This document shows positions 1 to 7,082 of a DNA stretch of 15,026 bases, piece after piece. Each line of letters begins with the position of its first letter. The stretch's first letter is position 1. The stretch spans positions 1-15,026 of the forward strand of contig SOIC01000148.1 in assembly GCA_004377275.1 (NCBI GenBank), in the 5' to 3' direction. A model generated the notes under the pieces. That model saw only the letters and a list, made by a program, of their open reading frames with translations, was not told where the DNA came from and did not search any database. The position numbers and the translations under genes were made by a program. The DNA is from Dehalococcoidia bacterium. GTDB taxonomy: Bacteria; Chloroflexota; Dehalococcoidia; E44-bin15.

Positions 1-1
1 C

Positions 2-583
2 TTCCAACCTTTGGGCTATCCGGTTATTACCTTCCCCGGCGAGGGGTCGGCCAGCATAGAGGAGGAGGTGCTGCTTGCCGGGCAGCAAGTCGCTAAGTAT
101 GCCGGGGTTATTGTGCTCGATCGCTTCACCCCTGGCGTGTCGTATCCCCTGCTTACCCTACGCCTCAACATCTATACCGACCCCCAGAAACCGATTCAGA
201 TGACCCCGGGCATTTATGAGGTCGGAACGCCAAAGCCGGAAAGCCCGCTGTGCGTCACCACTAACTTCTCCCTGACCTACTTCTCCATCGCCGGGGAGTT
301 GGAGTCCAGCGGATTCCCCTCCTGGCTTCTGGTATGCGATACCGAGGGGCTCTCGGTGCTCACCTCCTGGTCCGCAGGGAAGTTCGATGCGGAGAAGATT
401 GCCAAGACGGTTAAGGAGTTCAATGCGGCAGATAGAGTAAGCCATAGCAGTTTAATTCTCCCCGGGGGTGTCGCCGTGCTGCGCGGTGAGCTTGAGGAAG
501 AATTGCCCGATTGGAAGGTCATGGTTGGCCCCCGCGATGCGGTGGATGTCGGTGGCTTCCTGAAGCAGCATTGGGCCGGGTGA
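2..583 (+). CDS. acsC: Corrinoid iron-sulfur protein large (gamma) subunit, C-terminal part
   Basis: This is the 3' end of the gene for the large subunit of the corrinoid iron-sulfur protein (AcsC/CdhE). The protein takes a methyl group from methyl-tetrahydrofolate and hands it to acetyl-CoA synthase in the Wood-Ljungdahl pathway; it acts in the cytoplasm. The reading frame is open to the left edge, so the N-terminal [4Fe-4S] domain and most of the TIM barrel lie outside. The 193 visible residues fit the C-terminal corrinoid-binding part: a GYPVIT start, the family stretch VTTNFSLTYFSIAGE, then SWLLVCDTEGLSVLTSW, a SLILPGGVAVL segment, and ELPDWKVMVGPRDA near the end. The TTG at position 11 is an internal Leu codon, not a start, because family-like sequence runs through it. 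The stop is 3 bp before the next gene, and the methyltransferase that loads this protein follows two genes on, which supports the call. Confidence 0.9.
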   Translation, partial: FQPLGYPVITFPGEGSASIEEEVLLAGQQVAKYAGVIVLDRFTPGVSYPLLTLRLNIYTDPQKPIQMTPGIYEVGTPKPESPLCVTTNFSLTYFSIAGELESSGFPSWLLVCDTEGLSVLTSWSAGKFDAEKIAKTVKEFNAADRVSHSSLILPGGVAVLRGELEEELPDWKVMVGPRDAVDVGGFLKQHWAG

Positions 584-586
584 GGT

Positions 587-1339
587 ATGACTAAGACCAT
601 CGCCATCGTGGGGAAGGGGGGCACCGGCAAGACCACCATCGCCGCCCTCCTCATCGAATTGCTCATGGAAAAAGGCGCAGTGCTAGCCATTGACGGCGAC
701 CCCAGCGCCAACCTCCATATGGCACTGGGTTTGCCTCTGGCGGAAACAGTGGGCGGGGTACGTGAGGAAATGGCCGACCATAAGGTCATGGAGCGTAGTG
801 GCATACCACGGCCGAATTACATGGAGTTGAGGATTCAGGAGGCCCTGGTGGAATCGCCAGCGGTGGACCTGCTGGCGATGGGGCGGCCGGAGGGCCCCGG
901 GTGCTACTGTGCTGCCAATAACTGGCTGCGTGACTGCATCGACCGTCTGGCGGGTAACTACGAATATGTGGTTGTGGACTGCGAGGCGGGCATGGAGCAC
1001 ATAAGTCGGCAGACTACGCGGGATGTGGACATCCTGCTCCTCATCTCAGACCTTACTATTAGAGGGATCTCCGCTGCCACGCGAATGAAGGAGCTCATCA
1101 GTGAGCTGAGAACCCATGTGGATAGGATCGCCCTGGTGGTCAATCGGGTGAGCGATGGCCTCCCCCCTGAGATCGGGCAGGCGATAGAAGAGGCAGGGCT
1201 TGAGCTGATTGCGGTGCTCCCTGAGGATCCGGGCATGATGGGGCTGGAGGTAAAGGGAACGCCATTAACCGGGCTGCCCACTGAGTCCCCGCTTCGCAAG
1301 GGCGTCTTGGAGCTCGCGGGGAAGCTCGGCTTAGCATAA
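587..1339 (+). CDS. cooC: CooC-type ATPase (CODH/ACS nickel-insertion accessory protein)
   Basis: A 250-residue P-loop ATPase of the MinD/CooC class. CooC and AcsF proteins dimerise on ATP and help put nickel into carbon monoxide dehydrogenase or acetyl-CoA synthase. Visible motifs are the deviant Walker A GKGGTGKTT at residues 9-17 (signature Lys10, P-loop Lys15), DGDPSANL at 36-43 (switch I region), the CYC motif with Cys106 and Cys108 that CooC proteins use to bind metal between two subunits, and VVVDCEAGMEH at 128-138 with the switch II aspartate and glycine. The length matches the family (about 250-260). The ATG lies 3 bp after the acsC stop; the only Shine-Dalgarno-like bases (GAGG) overlap that stop, so translational coupling is likely. 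Generic MinD or ParA proteins lack the CXC motif at this place, which favours the CooC/AcsF call. Whether its client is CODH or acetyl-CoA synthase cannot be told here. Confidence 0.88.
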   Translation: MTKTIAIVGKGGTGKTTIAALLIELLMEKGAVLAIDGDPSANLHMALGLPLAETVGGVREEMADHKVMERSGIPRPNYMELRIQEALVESPAVDLLAMGRPEGPGCYCAANNWLRDCIDRLAGNYEYVVVDCEAGMEHISRQTTRDVDILLLISDLTIRGISAATRMKELISELRTHVDRIALVVNRVSDGLPPEIGQAIEEAGLELIAVLPEDPGMMGLEVKGTPLTGLPTESPLRKGVLELAGKLGLA

Positions 1340-1340
1340 A

Positions 1341-1346
1341 AGGAGG
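1341..1346 (+). promoter_or_regulatory. Strong ribosome binding site of acsE
   Basis: AGGAGG sits just after the cooC stop and 6 bp before the acsE ATG at 1353. It fixes the acsE start and suggests stronger initiation than at the upstream cooC start, which lacks a good site. Confidence 0.75.
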
Positions 1347-1352
1347 AGAACT

Positions 1353-2276
1353 ATGTTCATTGGGATCGGGGAGCGCATACAGATAATCAACAAGAATGTG
1401 AGGGCCGCCATCGAGGGGCGGGACAAGGCCTTTATTCAGGACCTGGCAAAGAAACAGGTGGATTGTGGCGCAAAAATGCTCGACCTCAACATCGGCCCCC
1501 AGAAGAAGTCCGGCCCTGAGGTTATGGACTGGCTGGTGAACACCGTTCAGGAGGTGGTCGATGTCCCGCTATCCCTGGATACCACCAATGCCGAGGCCAT
1601 TGAAGCCGGCCTTAAGGCATGTAAGCAGAAGCCGATCATCAATAGCACCAGTGCCGATCCGGCGCGCATGGGCGTATTGTTCCCCCTCGCCGCGAAGTAC
1701 GATGTCAATATCATCACGCTTACCCTGCGTGCCACCGGCCTGCCGGTGAGCGCCGATGCCCGGGTAGGCATACTGGTCGAGGACCTGCTACCGTCAGCCG
1801 AGGAGGCTGGCGTGAATCCGCAGAATATCTACGTTGACCCCCTGGCGATGACGGTGAACGGCACTCAGGAGCATGCCCCTGAGGTAGTTAGTGCAACCTT
1901 TATCACCAAGCAGATGATGGATCCCCCCCTGCACATGACCTGCGGGCTTTCCAATGTATCCAATGGCGCCCCCGAGGATGTCAGGCCGGTGCTTAACCTC
2001 GTCTATCTGGTAATGCTCATGGGGGCTGGGATGGATTCGGTGATCCTAGACCCCTTCGACAAGAAGCTGATGGAGACGATCACTCTGCTGGAGAACCGCG
2101 ATGATTCCACTGCTCTAGGAAAAGTCTACCTCGCCCTCTACGATGCCTGTGCTGCAGGTGAGGAATTCGACCCCTCAATTATCGACATGAGTGACCAGGA
2201 GCAGGCTGCCGTCGCCAAGACCGTCAGGGTCCTGCAGAACAAGGTAATCTACGCCCACAACTATTTGAATCTATAA
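1353..2276 (+). CDS. acsE: Methyltetrahydrofolate:corrinoid/iron-sulfur protein methyltransferase
   Basis: AcsE moves the N5-methyl group of methyl-tetrahydrofolate to the cobalt of the corrinoid iron-sulfur protein, whose large subunit is encoded two genes upstream. The protein is a pterin-binding TIM barrel. Residues corresponding to the catalytic and folate-binding ones of the Moorella enzyme are present: LDTTN with Asp76, INST with Asn97, YVDP with Asp162, and GLSNVS with Asn201. The N-terminus (IGERI) and DLNIGP at 44-49 are also typical. At 307 residues it is longer than the roughly 260-residue Moorella protein; the excess lies near the C-terminus, about residues 247-285, before a final helix ending VIYAHNYLNL. 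It could be misread as dihydropteroate synthase because both share the pterin-binding fold, but the neighbours and the GLSNVS region point to AcsE. Its last 6 bases overlap the end of mutL on the other strand. Confidence 0.92.
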   Translation: MFIGIGERIQIINKNVRAAIEGRDKAFIQDLAKKQVDCGAKMLDLNIGPQKKSGPEVMDWLVNTVQEVVDVPLSLDTTNAEAIEAGLKACKQKPIINSTSADPARMGVLFPLAAKYDVNIITLTLRATGLPVSADARVGILVEDLLPSAEEAGVNPQNIYVDPLAMTVNGTQEHAPEVVSATFITKQMMDPPLHMTCGLSNVSNGAPEDVRPVLNLVYLVMLMGAGMDSVILDPFDKKLMETITLLENRDDSTALGKVYLALYDACAAGEEFDPSIIDMSDQEQAAVAKTVRVLQNKVIYAHNYLNL

Positions 2277-3950
2277 AGAGCGGCCGAACTCTCGCTCCAG
2301 TTGTGAGGATGTAAAGCGGATTATTGTGGGTCTGCCATGGGGACAGGTATGGGGTGACTCCGCTTGCTCCAGCTCGCGCACCAGTTGGTGCATTTCCTCC
2401 GGGCTTAATACCTGACCGGCTCTCACTGCGCTGTGGCAGGCAAGCGAAAGGGCGATCCTTTCCTCTCTTTTTCCACTCTCCCCTTCCTCACCGAGGGAAT
2501 CCAGTATCTCGATCACAGCCTGAGCGATATTCCCCTCGTGGAGTAAGGCAGGCACGGTGCGCAGCATGTAGGTTCGCGTACCGAATGGCTCCATGGCGAA
2601 GCCGTAGGATTCGAGGACCTCTCCACCCGCTCTCAACATCTCCTCCTGGCGTGGCGTAACCTCGATGGTCAAAGGCTCAAGCATCCCCTGAACCTCCACC
2701 GCCCTGCTTGCCTGCTGGGCGCGCACCCGCTCAAAGAGGATGCGCTCGTGGGCGGCGTGCTGATCGATAAGATAGAGCCCATCAGGCCCCTCGGCGATAA
2801 TATAGGTTGCGGAAAGTTGCCCGAAGACGCGCAGGATGGGCAGCGGCCCCGGGGAGGGTCTAGGGGCGAAGCCCTCAAATAGCTCTTCTTGCCTCGACAG
2901 GTGTTCCTTCTGGGAGATGAAGGTGGGCACGTCAACTACGCTGGGTGGCCTCATCACCTGGGGCACTGTCATCTCCTTGACCAGAGCAGCGCGCACCGCT
3001 CGCTGGACAGCAGTGAACAGGGCTTGCTCATTGCGGAATTTCACCTCGAGCTTGGCGGGATGGACATTGACATCGATATCCTGAGCGGGGAGGGAGATGT
3101 TGAGCACGGCGATGGGGTGTTTTCCTGTCATTAGCAGCCCCTCATAGGCATCCTCTGTGGCACGACTGAGAAGACGGCTCTGCACCCAGCGGCGATTTAC
3201 GAAGAAGCTAAGGTGGCCTCGGCTGGAGCGGGTAAGGGAAGGGGGGCTCACAAATCCCCAGACCTGAGAATTCACTTCCCCCACCGGGATCATTGCCTCG
3301 GCTGTCTCCAGCCCATAAACCTTGACCAACACATCGCGCAGTGCGCCATTGCCCGCGGTCTGAAGAGCCATCCGCCCATCGAGGAACAGGCTGAACCTGA
3401 CCTCTGGAAAGGCGAGGCTATACTGACTCACCAGATTTGAGACACGGCTACTCTCTGTAGCAGGCGACTTGAGGAATTTGAGGCGGGCGGGGATATTTTG
3501 GAACAGGTGGCGCACCGTGACCGATGTTCCCTGGGGGCAGGCCCGTTTTCCCGTTTCGACCGCCACGCCATTTTTCAGATTAAGATAGGCTCCTGCGAGC
3601 TCCTCTGAGGTGCGGGTCAATAGCTCAACCTGGGCGACTGCGGCGATGGCGGGCAGTGCTTCGCCCCTGAAGCCCAGGCTCGAAATGGCATCGAGGTCTG
3701 CCAGGTTGCTAACCTTGCTGGTGGCGTAGCGATGAAAGGCAAGGGTGGTCTCAGTTGGGGGTATGCCTGTGCCATTATCAATAACCCTTATCAGGTTCAG
3801 TCCTCCGCCGCGCGCCTCGATGGAGACCTGGGTAGCGGCAGCATCAATGGAGTTCTCGATAAGCTCCTTGACCACTGAGGCTGGCCGCTCCACCACCTCA
3901 CCGGCGGCGATCTTAGAGACGACCTCAGGCGCTAAGACCTTGATCGGCAT
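2271..3950 (-). CDS. mutL: DNA mismatch repair protein MutL (endonuclease type)
   Basis: MutL links mismatch recognition by MutS to strand cutting and excision. The 559-residue protein starts with a GHKL ATPase domain: KELIENSIDA with Glu29, Asn33 and Asp36, DNGTGI at 58-63, GFRGEAL at 93-99, and GTSVTVRHLF at 141-150. A transducer domain follows up to about residue 325, then a short linker, then the dimerisation and nuclease domain. That last domain carries the full metal-dependent endonuclease motif DQHAAHERILFE (396-407), ACHSAVRAGQ (504-513) and CPHGRP (536-541). This is therefore a nicking MutL, as in bacteria without MutH. QGMLEP at 421-426 resembles the beta-clamp contact of Bacillus MutL. 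The start lies 3 bp after a zinc-ribbon stop and has no clear Shine-Dalgarno, so translation is probably coupled. It is the last gene of the mutS operon and converges on acsE with a 6-bp overlap. Confidence 0.96.
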   Translation of the reverse strand: MPIKVLAPEVVSKIAAGEVVERPASVVKELIENSIDAAATQVSIEARGGGLNLIRVIDNGTGIPPTETTLAFHRYATSKVSNLADLDAISSLGFRGEALPAIAAVAQVELLTRTSEELAGAYLNLKNGVAVETGKRACPQGTSVTVRHLFQNIPARLKFLKSPATESSRVSNLVSQYSLAFPEVRFSLFLDGRMALQTAGNGALRDVLVKVYGLETAEAMIPVGEVNSQVWGFVSPPSLTRSSRGHLSFFVNRRWVQSRLLSRATEDAYEGLLMTGKHPIAVLNISLPAQDIDVNVHPAKLEVKFRNEQALFTAVQRAVRAALVKEMTVPQVMRPPSVVDVPTFISQKEHLSRQEELFEGFAPRPSPGPLPILRVFGQLSATYIIAEGPDGLYLIDQHAAHERILFERVRAQQASRAVEVQGMLEPLTIEVTPRQEEMLRAGGEVLESYGFAMEPFGTRTYMLRTVPALLHEGNIAQAVIEILDSLGEEGESGKREERIALSLACHSAVRAGQVLSPEEMHQLVRELEQAESPHTCPHGRPTIIRFTSSQLEREFGRSL

Positions 3951-3953
3951 TTC

Positions 3954-4148
3954 TTACATTATCCACTTTGCACCCTGGAAGAAAAGTTCTGAGTAGCCAC
4001 ACTCCTTGCAAATATAGACATCGAATCTATAGGCCGGTCCCAGGAAGCCGAGCTTGCCATGCATTGACAACTCTGCCCGCTTTAGTTGTTCACTGCCACA
4101 ACTGGCGCATTTGGTAGGTACCCAATCCGCTCTATTTGGCACACCCAT
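3954..4148 (-). CDS. Small zinc-ribbon protein, copy A (function unknown)
   Basis: A 64-residue protein with two CXXC pairs, Cys14/Cys17 and Cys47/Cys50, about 30 residues apart, as in a four-cysteine zinc ribbon. Between the pairs is a conserved core GKLGF-GPAYRF, and the end reads ELFFQGAKWI. It recalls small predicted nucleic-acid-binding zinc-ribbon proteins (the DUF2082 type), but that link is from memory. I chose the ATG at 4148 because AGGAGGTG (4162-4155) lies 6 bp before it; an upstream in-frame GTG at 4157 falls inside that ribosome binding site. It is 47/64 identical to copy B. It lies between mutS and mutL on the same strand, its stop is 3 bp before the mutL ATG, and mutL probably depends on it for translation. 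A role in mismatch repair is only suggested by position. Confidence 0.78.
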   Translation of the reverse strand: MGVPNRADWVPTKCASCGSEQLKRAELSMHGKLGFLGPAYRFDVYICKECGYSELFFQGAKWIM

Positions 4149-4154
4149 TGGTAT

Positions 4155-4162
4155 CACCTCCT
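4155..4162 (-). promoter_or_regulatory. Ribosome binding site of zinc-ribbon copy A, at the duplication junction
   Basis: The coding-strand sequence AGGAGGTG decides the start of copy A at 4148. Its last six bases, GAGGTG, coincide with the codons for Glu18-Val19 in the neighbouring mutL relic, so this site sits exactly on the duplication joint. Confidence 0.7.
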
Positions 4163-4211
4163 GGTCAGCGATCTAGGAGACGAATTCAGGCGACAAGACC
4201 CTGATGAGCAT
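4155..4211 (-). pseudogene. Relic of the mutL 5' end (19 codons)
   Basis: Read on the minus strand from ATG at 4211, this stretch gives M-L-I-R-V-L-S-P-E-F-V-S-stop, then I-A-D-Q-E-V. The real MutL starts M-P-I-K-V-L-A-P-E-V-V-S-K-I-A-A-G-E-V. The two therefore align codon by codon for 19 codons, with an in-frame TAG at codon 13 of the relic (4175-4173). Base identity with the real mutL start plus the preceding 7 bases is about 80%. It lies 3 bp after the stop of zinc-ribbon copy B, just as true mutL lies 3 bp after copy A, and it breaks off at the ribosome binding site of copy A. A 12-residue peptide could still be started here. Confidence 0.85.
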
Positions 4212-4214
4212 TTC

Positions 4215-4409
4215 TTACTTTATCCACTTTGCACCCTGGAAGAAGAGTTCTGAGTGGCCGCAGTTCTTGCAAATATAGACATAGAATCGATAGGCCGGCC
4301 CCATAAAGCCGAGCTTGCCATACATTGATAACTCTTCCTGCCTGAGCTGTTCATACCCACACCTGGCACATTTGGTTGGTACGTCATGCGATCTTTTTGG
4401 TTTTGCCAT
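4215..4409 (-). CDS. Small zinc-ribbon protein, copy B (function unknown)
   Basis: A 64-residue paralogue of copy A with the same four cysteines (14, 17, 47, 50) and the same core (GKLGF-GPAYRF) and tail (SELFFQGAKWI). The first 9 residues are more basic (MAKPKRSHD) than in copy A (MGVPNRADW), and most of the other changes are scattered. The ATG at 4409 is chosen because GGGAGGTGA lies just upstream; an in-frame ATG at 4424 is inside the region before this site. It follows the mutS stop by 27 bp on the same strand, so it should be co-transcribed with mutS. Since mutS lies directly upstream of it, copy B keeps the ancestral upstream side and copy A the ancestral downstream side. The molecular role is not known. 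Confidence 0.78.
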   Translation of the reverse strand: MAKPKRSHDVPTKCARCGYEQLRQEELSMYGKLGFMGPAYRFYVYICKNCGHSELFFQGAKWIK

Positions 4410-4436
4410 TGGGTCACCTCCCATACTTCTGTTCCC

Positions 4437-6998
4437 TTATAACTCCTCTTTCACCTTCTGCTTTAGCTCGTAGAGCTTGGTGAGCGCCTCAAGCGGCGTC
4501 ATGGCATCCACCTGCAGTTGCGCCAGCTCATCCAAAATCGGCGATGAATTCGCAAAGAGGGAGATCTGCTGCAGATGGGATCCTTTTCGTTCTCGACGTG
4601 GCCCGTTTCGCTGGCGGTCGTTTTCCAGATTGCAAAGCACCTCCTCAGCGCGGTGAATCACCGAGCGAGGAAGGCCGGCAAGCTGCGCCACATGGATGCC
4701 ATAGCTCTTGTCAGTGCCGCCAGGCATGACGCGGCGTAAAAATATGATCTTACCGTCCTCTTCAGCTACGGCAACGTTGAAGTTCTTTACTCGGGGCAGG
4801 AAGTTTGCCAGCTCCACCAGCTCGTGGTAGTGGGTGGCAAAGATGGTCTTCGCCCCCAGCCCGGGGTGGTGGTGAATGTATTCGGCCACTGCCTGGGCAA
4901 TGGAGATGCCATCGTAGGTGCTGGTTCCCCTGCCAATCTCATCCAGGATCACCAGCGAGCGAGGGGTGGCATGGTTCAGGATGTTCGCGGTTTCCTCCAT
5001 CTCCACCATGAAGGTGGAACGACCCATCGCCAGCTCATCCTGAGCACCGACCCGGGTAAAGATTCGATCGACTATGCCAACAGTGGCTGAATCGGCAGGA
5101 ACAAAGCTGCCGATCTGCGCCAGGAGCACAATGAGCGCTACCTGCCTTAAATATGTAGACTTCCCCGACATGTTGGGGCCGGTGAGGATCACCATCTGGG
5201 CGTCCCTGTTGGAGAGATGGGTGTCATTGGGGACGAAGGGCTCATCGCTGATCATTTGCTCCACAACGGGGTGGCGACCGCCGGAGATAACGATGGTGTC
5301 CTCCTGGGTCAGCTTTGGTCTCACATAGCCATAACGTGCCGCTGCCTCGCCCAGGGAGCAGAAAACATCCATCTGGGCCAGGGCGAAGGCCGTCTCCAGG
5401 ATGCGCTCGGCAACCGCGCCAACCTGGCTTGAGACCTGGCGAAAGATGTTCCCCTCAAGCTCAGCTAGCCTCTCCTGGGCATTAAGTATCAATGACTCAT
5501 ATTCCTTGAGCTGTGGAGTGAAGAAGCGCTCCGCGCTCACCAGTGTCTGCTTGCGAATGTAATCGGCGGGCACCTGAGGTAGATTGGGCTTTGAGATCTC
5601 GATATAGTAGCCGAAGACCTTATTATACCCCACCTTGAGAGATTTGATACCTGTCCGCTCCCGCTCCTGGCGCTCCAGGTTTGCCAGATACTTTTTAGCC
5701 TCTCTTGAGGCCGACCTGATCTCGTCCAGCTCCGGTGAAAAGCCCTCCTTGATCACACCTTCACCGAGGCTTTGGGAGGGCTCCTCGGCGATTGCCCGGG
5801 AGATTAAGGCAATGATATCCTGGCAGGGTTTCAAACTTTCTAAAAGCCATCTTGTAGGTGAGGCCGCTTCTCTCGCCATCGTCTCCCTAAGCTGTGACGC
5901 GACCTCTAGGCTGCGGCGCAAGCTAATCACCTCCCTGGGAGTTGCTATGCCGCTCCCGATGCGGTTGATGAGCCTCTCCAGGTCAGCGATTTGACTGAGT
6001 AAAGCGACGGTCTTGGTGCTCTGCGTGGCACTATCATGGAACCATGCCACAGCATCAAGCCGTTGATCTAATTCTGTTATGTCAAGTAGTGGCTGGCCCA
6101 GCCACCTCCTGAGCAACCTCCCACCCATAGCTGTTTTTGTCAAGTCGATCACGGAGAGGAGGGAACCGGCGGTTCCCTGGCGGAAAGTATGAAACAACTC
6201 CAGGTTGCGCCGCGTCTGGGGGTCAAGGATCATGAAGGACTCCGTGGTGTAGGTAGCGAGCCTGGTGAGTTGCACCAGCGCTCCCTTTTGGGTCTCGTCA
6301 AGGTAATGGATAATGGCGCCCGCCGCCCTTATCGCCAAAGGCAGGTGGGCACAGCCATACCCCTCCAGAGACGAAGTGCCAAAGTGGTCCCGCAGACGCT
6401 GGCGGGCAGTCTCCAGTTCGAACCACTGCTCGTCGAGGAGGGTTACTGGAGCAGGTTTTTCGGAAAAATCGGCAATATCTGAGCCGCGCGGGGCCAGAAC
6501 CTCCGACGGCCGGAGGCGCTCCAGCTCCGCCGGGGCATGCTCACGGGAGAGCCAGGTGGTTTGGAATTCGCTTGTAGTTATATCGACATAGGCGATGCCC
6601 ACCTGCTCCCCATCGGAAACGACAGCCACGAGGTAGTTGTTCGCCTTCCCCTCCAGCAGCCCCGGCTCAACCACAGTGCCCGGAGTTACGACACGAACCA
6701 CGTCCCGCTCCACCAGCCCTTGTGCTTTGGGCTCGCTGAGTTGCTCGCAGATGGCGACCTTATGGCCCTTGTTTATCAGCCTCGCCAGATAGTTATCCAG
6801 GGCATGACAGGGAATCCCCGCCATAGGGACGCGCTGCCCCTTGCCCATCTCCCGGGCGGTCAGCACTATCTCCAGCTCCCGGGAGGCGATCCTGGCATCC
6901 TCGTCGAAGGTCTCGTAGAAGTCGCCGAGCCGGAAGAAGACGATCGCCTCCGGATACTTTCGCTTGATCCTCAGGTATTGCTGTCTTAACGGAGTCAT
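4437..6998 (-). CDS. mutS: DNA mismatch repair protein MutS
   Basis: MutS finds base mismatches and small loops and recruits MutL. The 853-residue length is normal for the MutS1 family. Domain order is as expected. The N-terminal mismatch-binding domain has GDFYETF with the Phe27-X-Glu29 pair that wedges into the mismatch. Then come the connector domain (about 115-240), the core and clamp domains (about 255-545, with KVGYNKVFGYYIE at 455-467), and the ATPase: Walker A GPNMSGKST (607-615), the segment around STFMVEM (661-667), Walker B LVILDEIGRGTS with Asp686-Glu687, and the ATHYHEL His-loop (721-727). A beta-clamp binding motif QISLF is at 811-815, and the C-terminus keeps the LDEL and MTPLEAL dimer segment. 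The start MTPLRQQYL aligns with family starts; the Shine-Dalgarno is weak. It heads the mutS, zinc-ribbon, zinc-ribbon, mutL operon. Confidence 0.97.
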   Translation of the reverse strand: MTPLRQQYLRIKRKYPEAIVFFRLGDFYETFDEDARIASRELEIVLTAREMGKGQRVPMAGIPCHALDNYLARLINKGHKVAICEQLSEPKAQGLVERDVVRVVTPGTVVEPGLLEGKANNYLVAVVSDGEQVGIAYVDITTSEFQTTWLSREHAPAELERLRPSEVLAPRGSDIADFSEKPAPVTLLDEQWFELETARQRLRDHFGTSSLEGYGCAHLPLAIRAAGAIIHYLDETQKGALVQLTRLATYTTESFMILDPQTRRNLELFHTFRQGTAGSLLSVIDLTKTAMGGRLLRRWLGQPLLDITELDQRLDAVAWFHDSATQSTKTVALLSQIADLERLINRIGSGIATPREVISLRRSLEVASQLRETMAREAASPTRWLLESLKPCQDIIALISRAIAEEPSQSLGEGVIKEGFSPELDEIRSASREAKKYLANLERQERERTGIKSLKVGYNKVFGYYIEISKPNLPQVPADYIRKQTLVSAERFFTPQLKEYESLILNAQERLAELEGNIFRQVSSQVGAVAERILETAFALAQMDVFCSLGEAAARYGYVRPKLTQEDTIVISGGRHPVVEQMISDEPFVPNDTHLSNRDAQMVILTGPNMSGKSTYLRQVALIVLLAQIGSFVPADSATVGIVDRIFTRVGAQDELAMGRSTFMVEMEETANILNHATPRSLVILDEIGRGTSTYDGISIAQAVAEYIHHHPGLGAKTIFATHYHELVELANFLPRVKNFNVAVAEEDGKIIFLRRVMPGGTDKSYGIHVAQLAGLPRSVIHRAEEVLCNLENDRQRNGPRRERKGSHLQQISLFANSSPILDELAQLQVDAMTPLEALTKLYELKQKVKEEL

Positions 6999-7082
6999 CT
7001 TTTCGTCCGTTTCGGTCGTTGAAAATAGGACTTGAGTGACACTTAAAGGTTACCGATGCCTGCGCCCTTCGTCCTCAGGGCT

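Larger units (their letters stand above)
3894..4420. repeat. Tandem direct duplication, unit about 261 bp
   Basis: Two consecutive units, 3894-4154 and 4155-4414, align with one another at a constant offset of 261 bp. Each contains the 5' end of mutL and one complete zinc-ribbon gene. Hand alignment gives 42 of 51 identical bases over 3907-3957 versus 4168-4218, and about 160 of 195 over the two zinc-ribbon genes, with no indel in the coding parts and a 1-bp indel just upstream of the start codons. The hexamer CACCTC (GAGGTG on the coding strand) is found at 3894-3899, 4155-4160 and 4415-4420, that is at both ends and at the junction. This is what a tandem duplication through a short shared sequence would leave. 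Confidence 0.85.

Noticed and set aside
11..13. TTG at 11 as a true start of the first gene
   Set aside because: The same frame continues to the left edge with residues fitting the corrinoid protein, so the gene is truncated, not short.
277..804. Minus-strand frame of 175 codons opposite acsC and cooC
   Set aside because: Low-complexity Ser/Pro/Arg-rich composition, no domain, and fully covered by two recognised genes.
1353..2276. Dihydropteroate synthase (folate synthesis) as identity of the pterin-binding protein
   Set aside because: The conserved Asp76, Asn97, Asp162 and Asn201 pattern and the acsC-cooC context fit AcsE.
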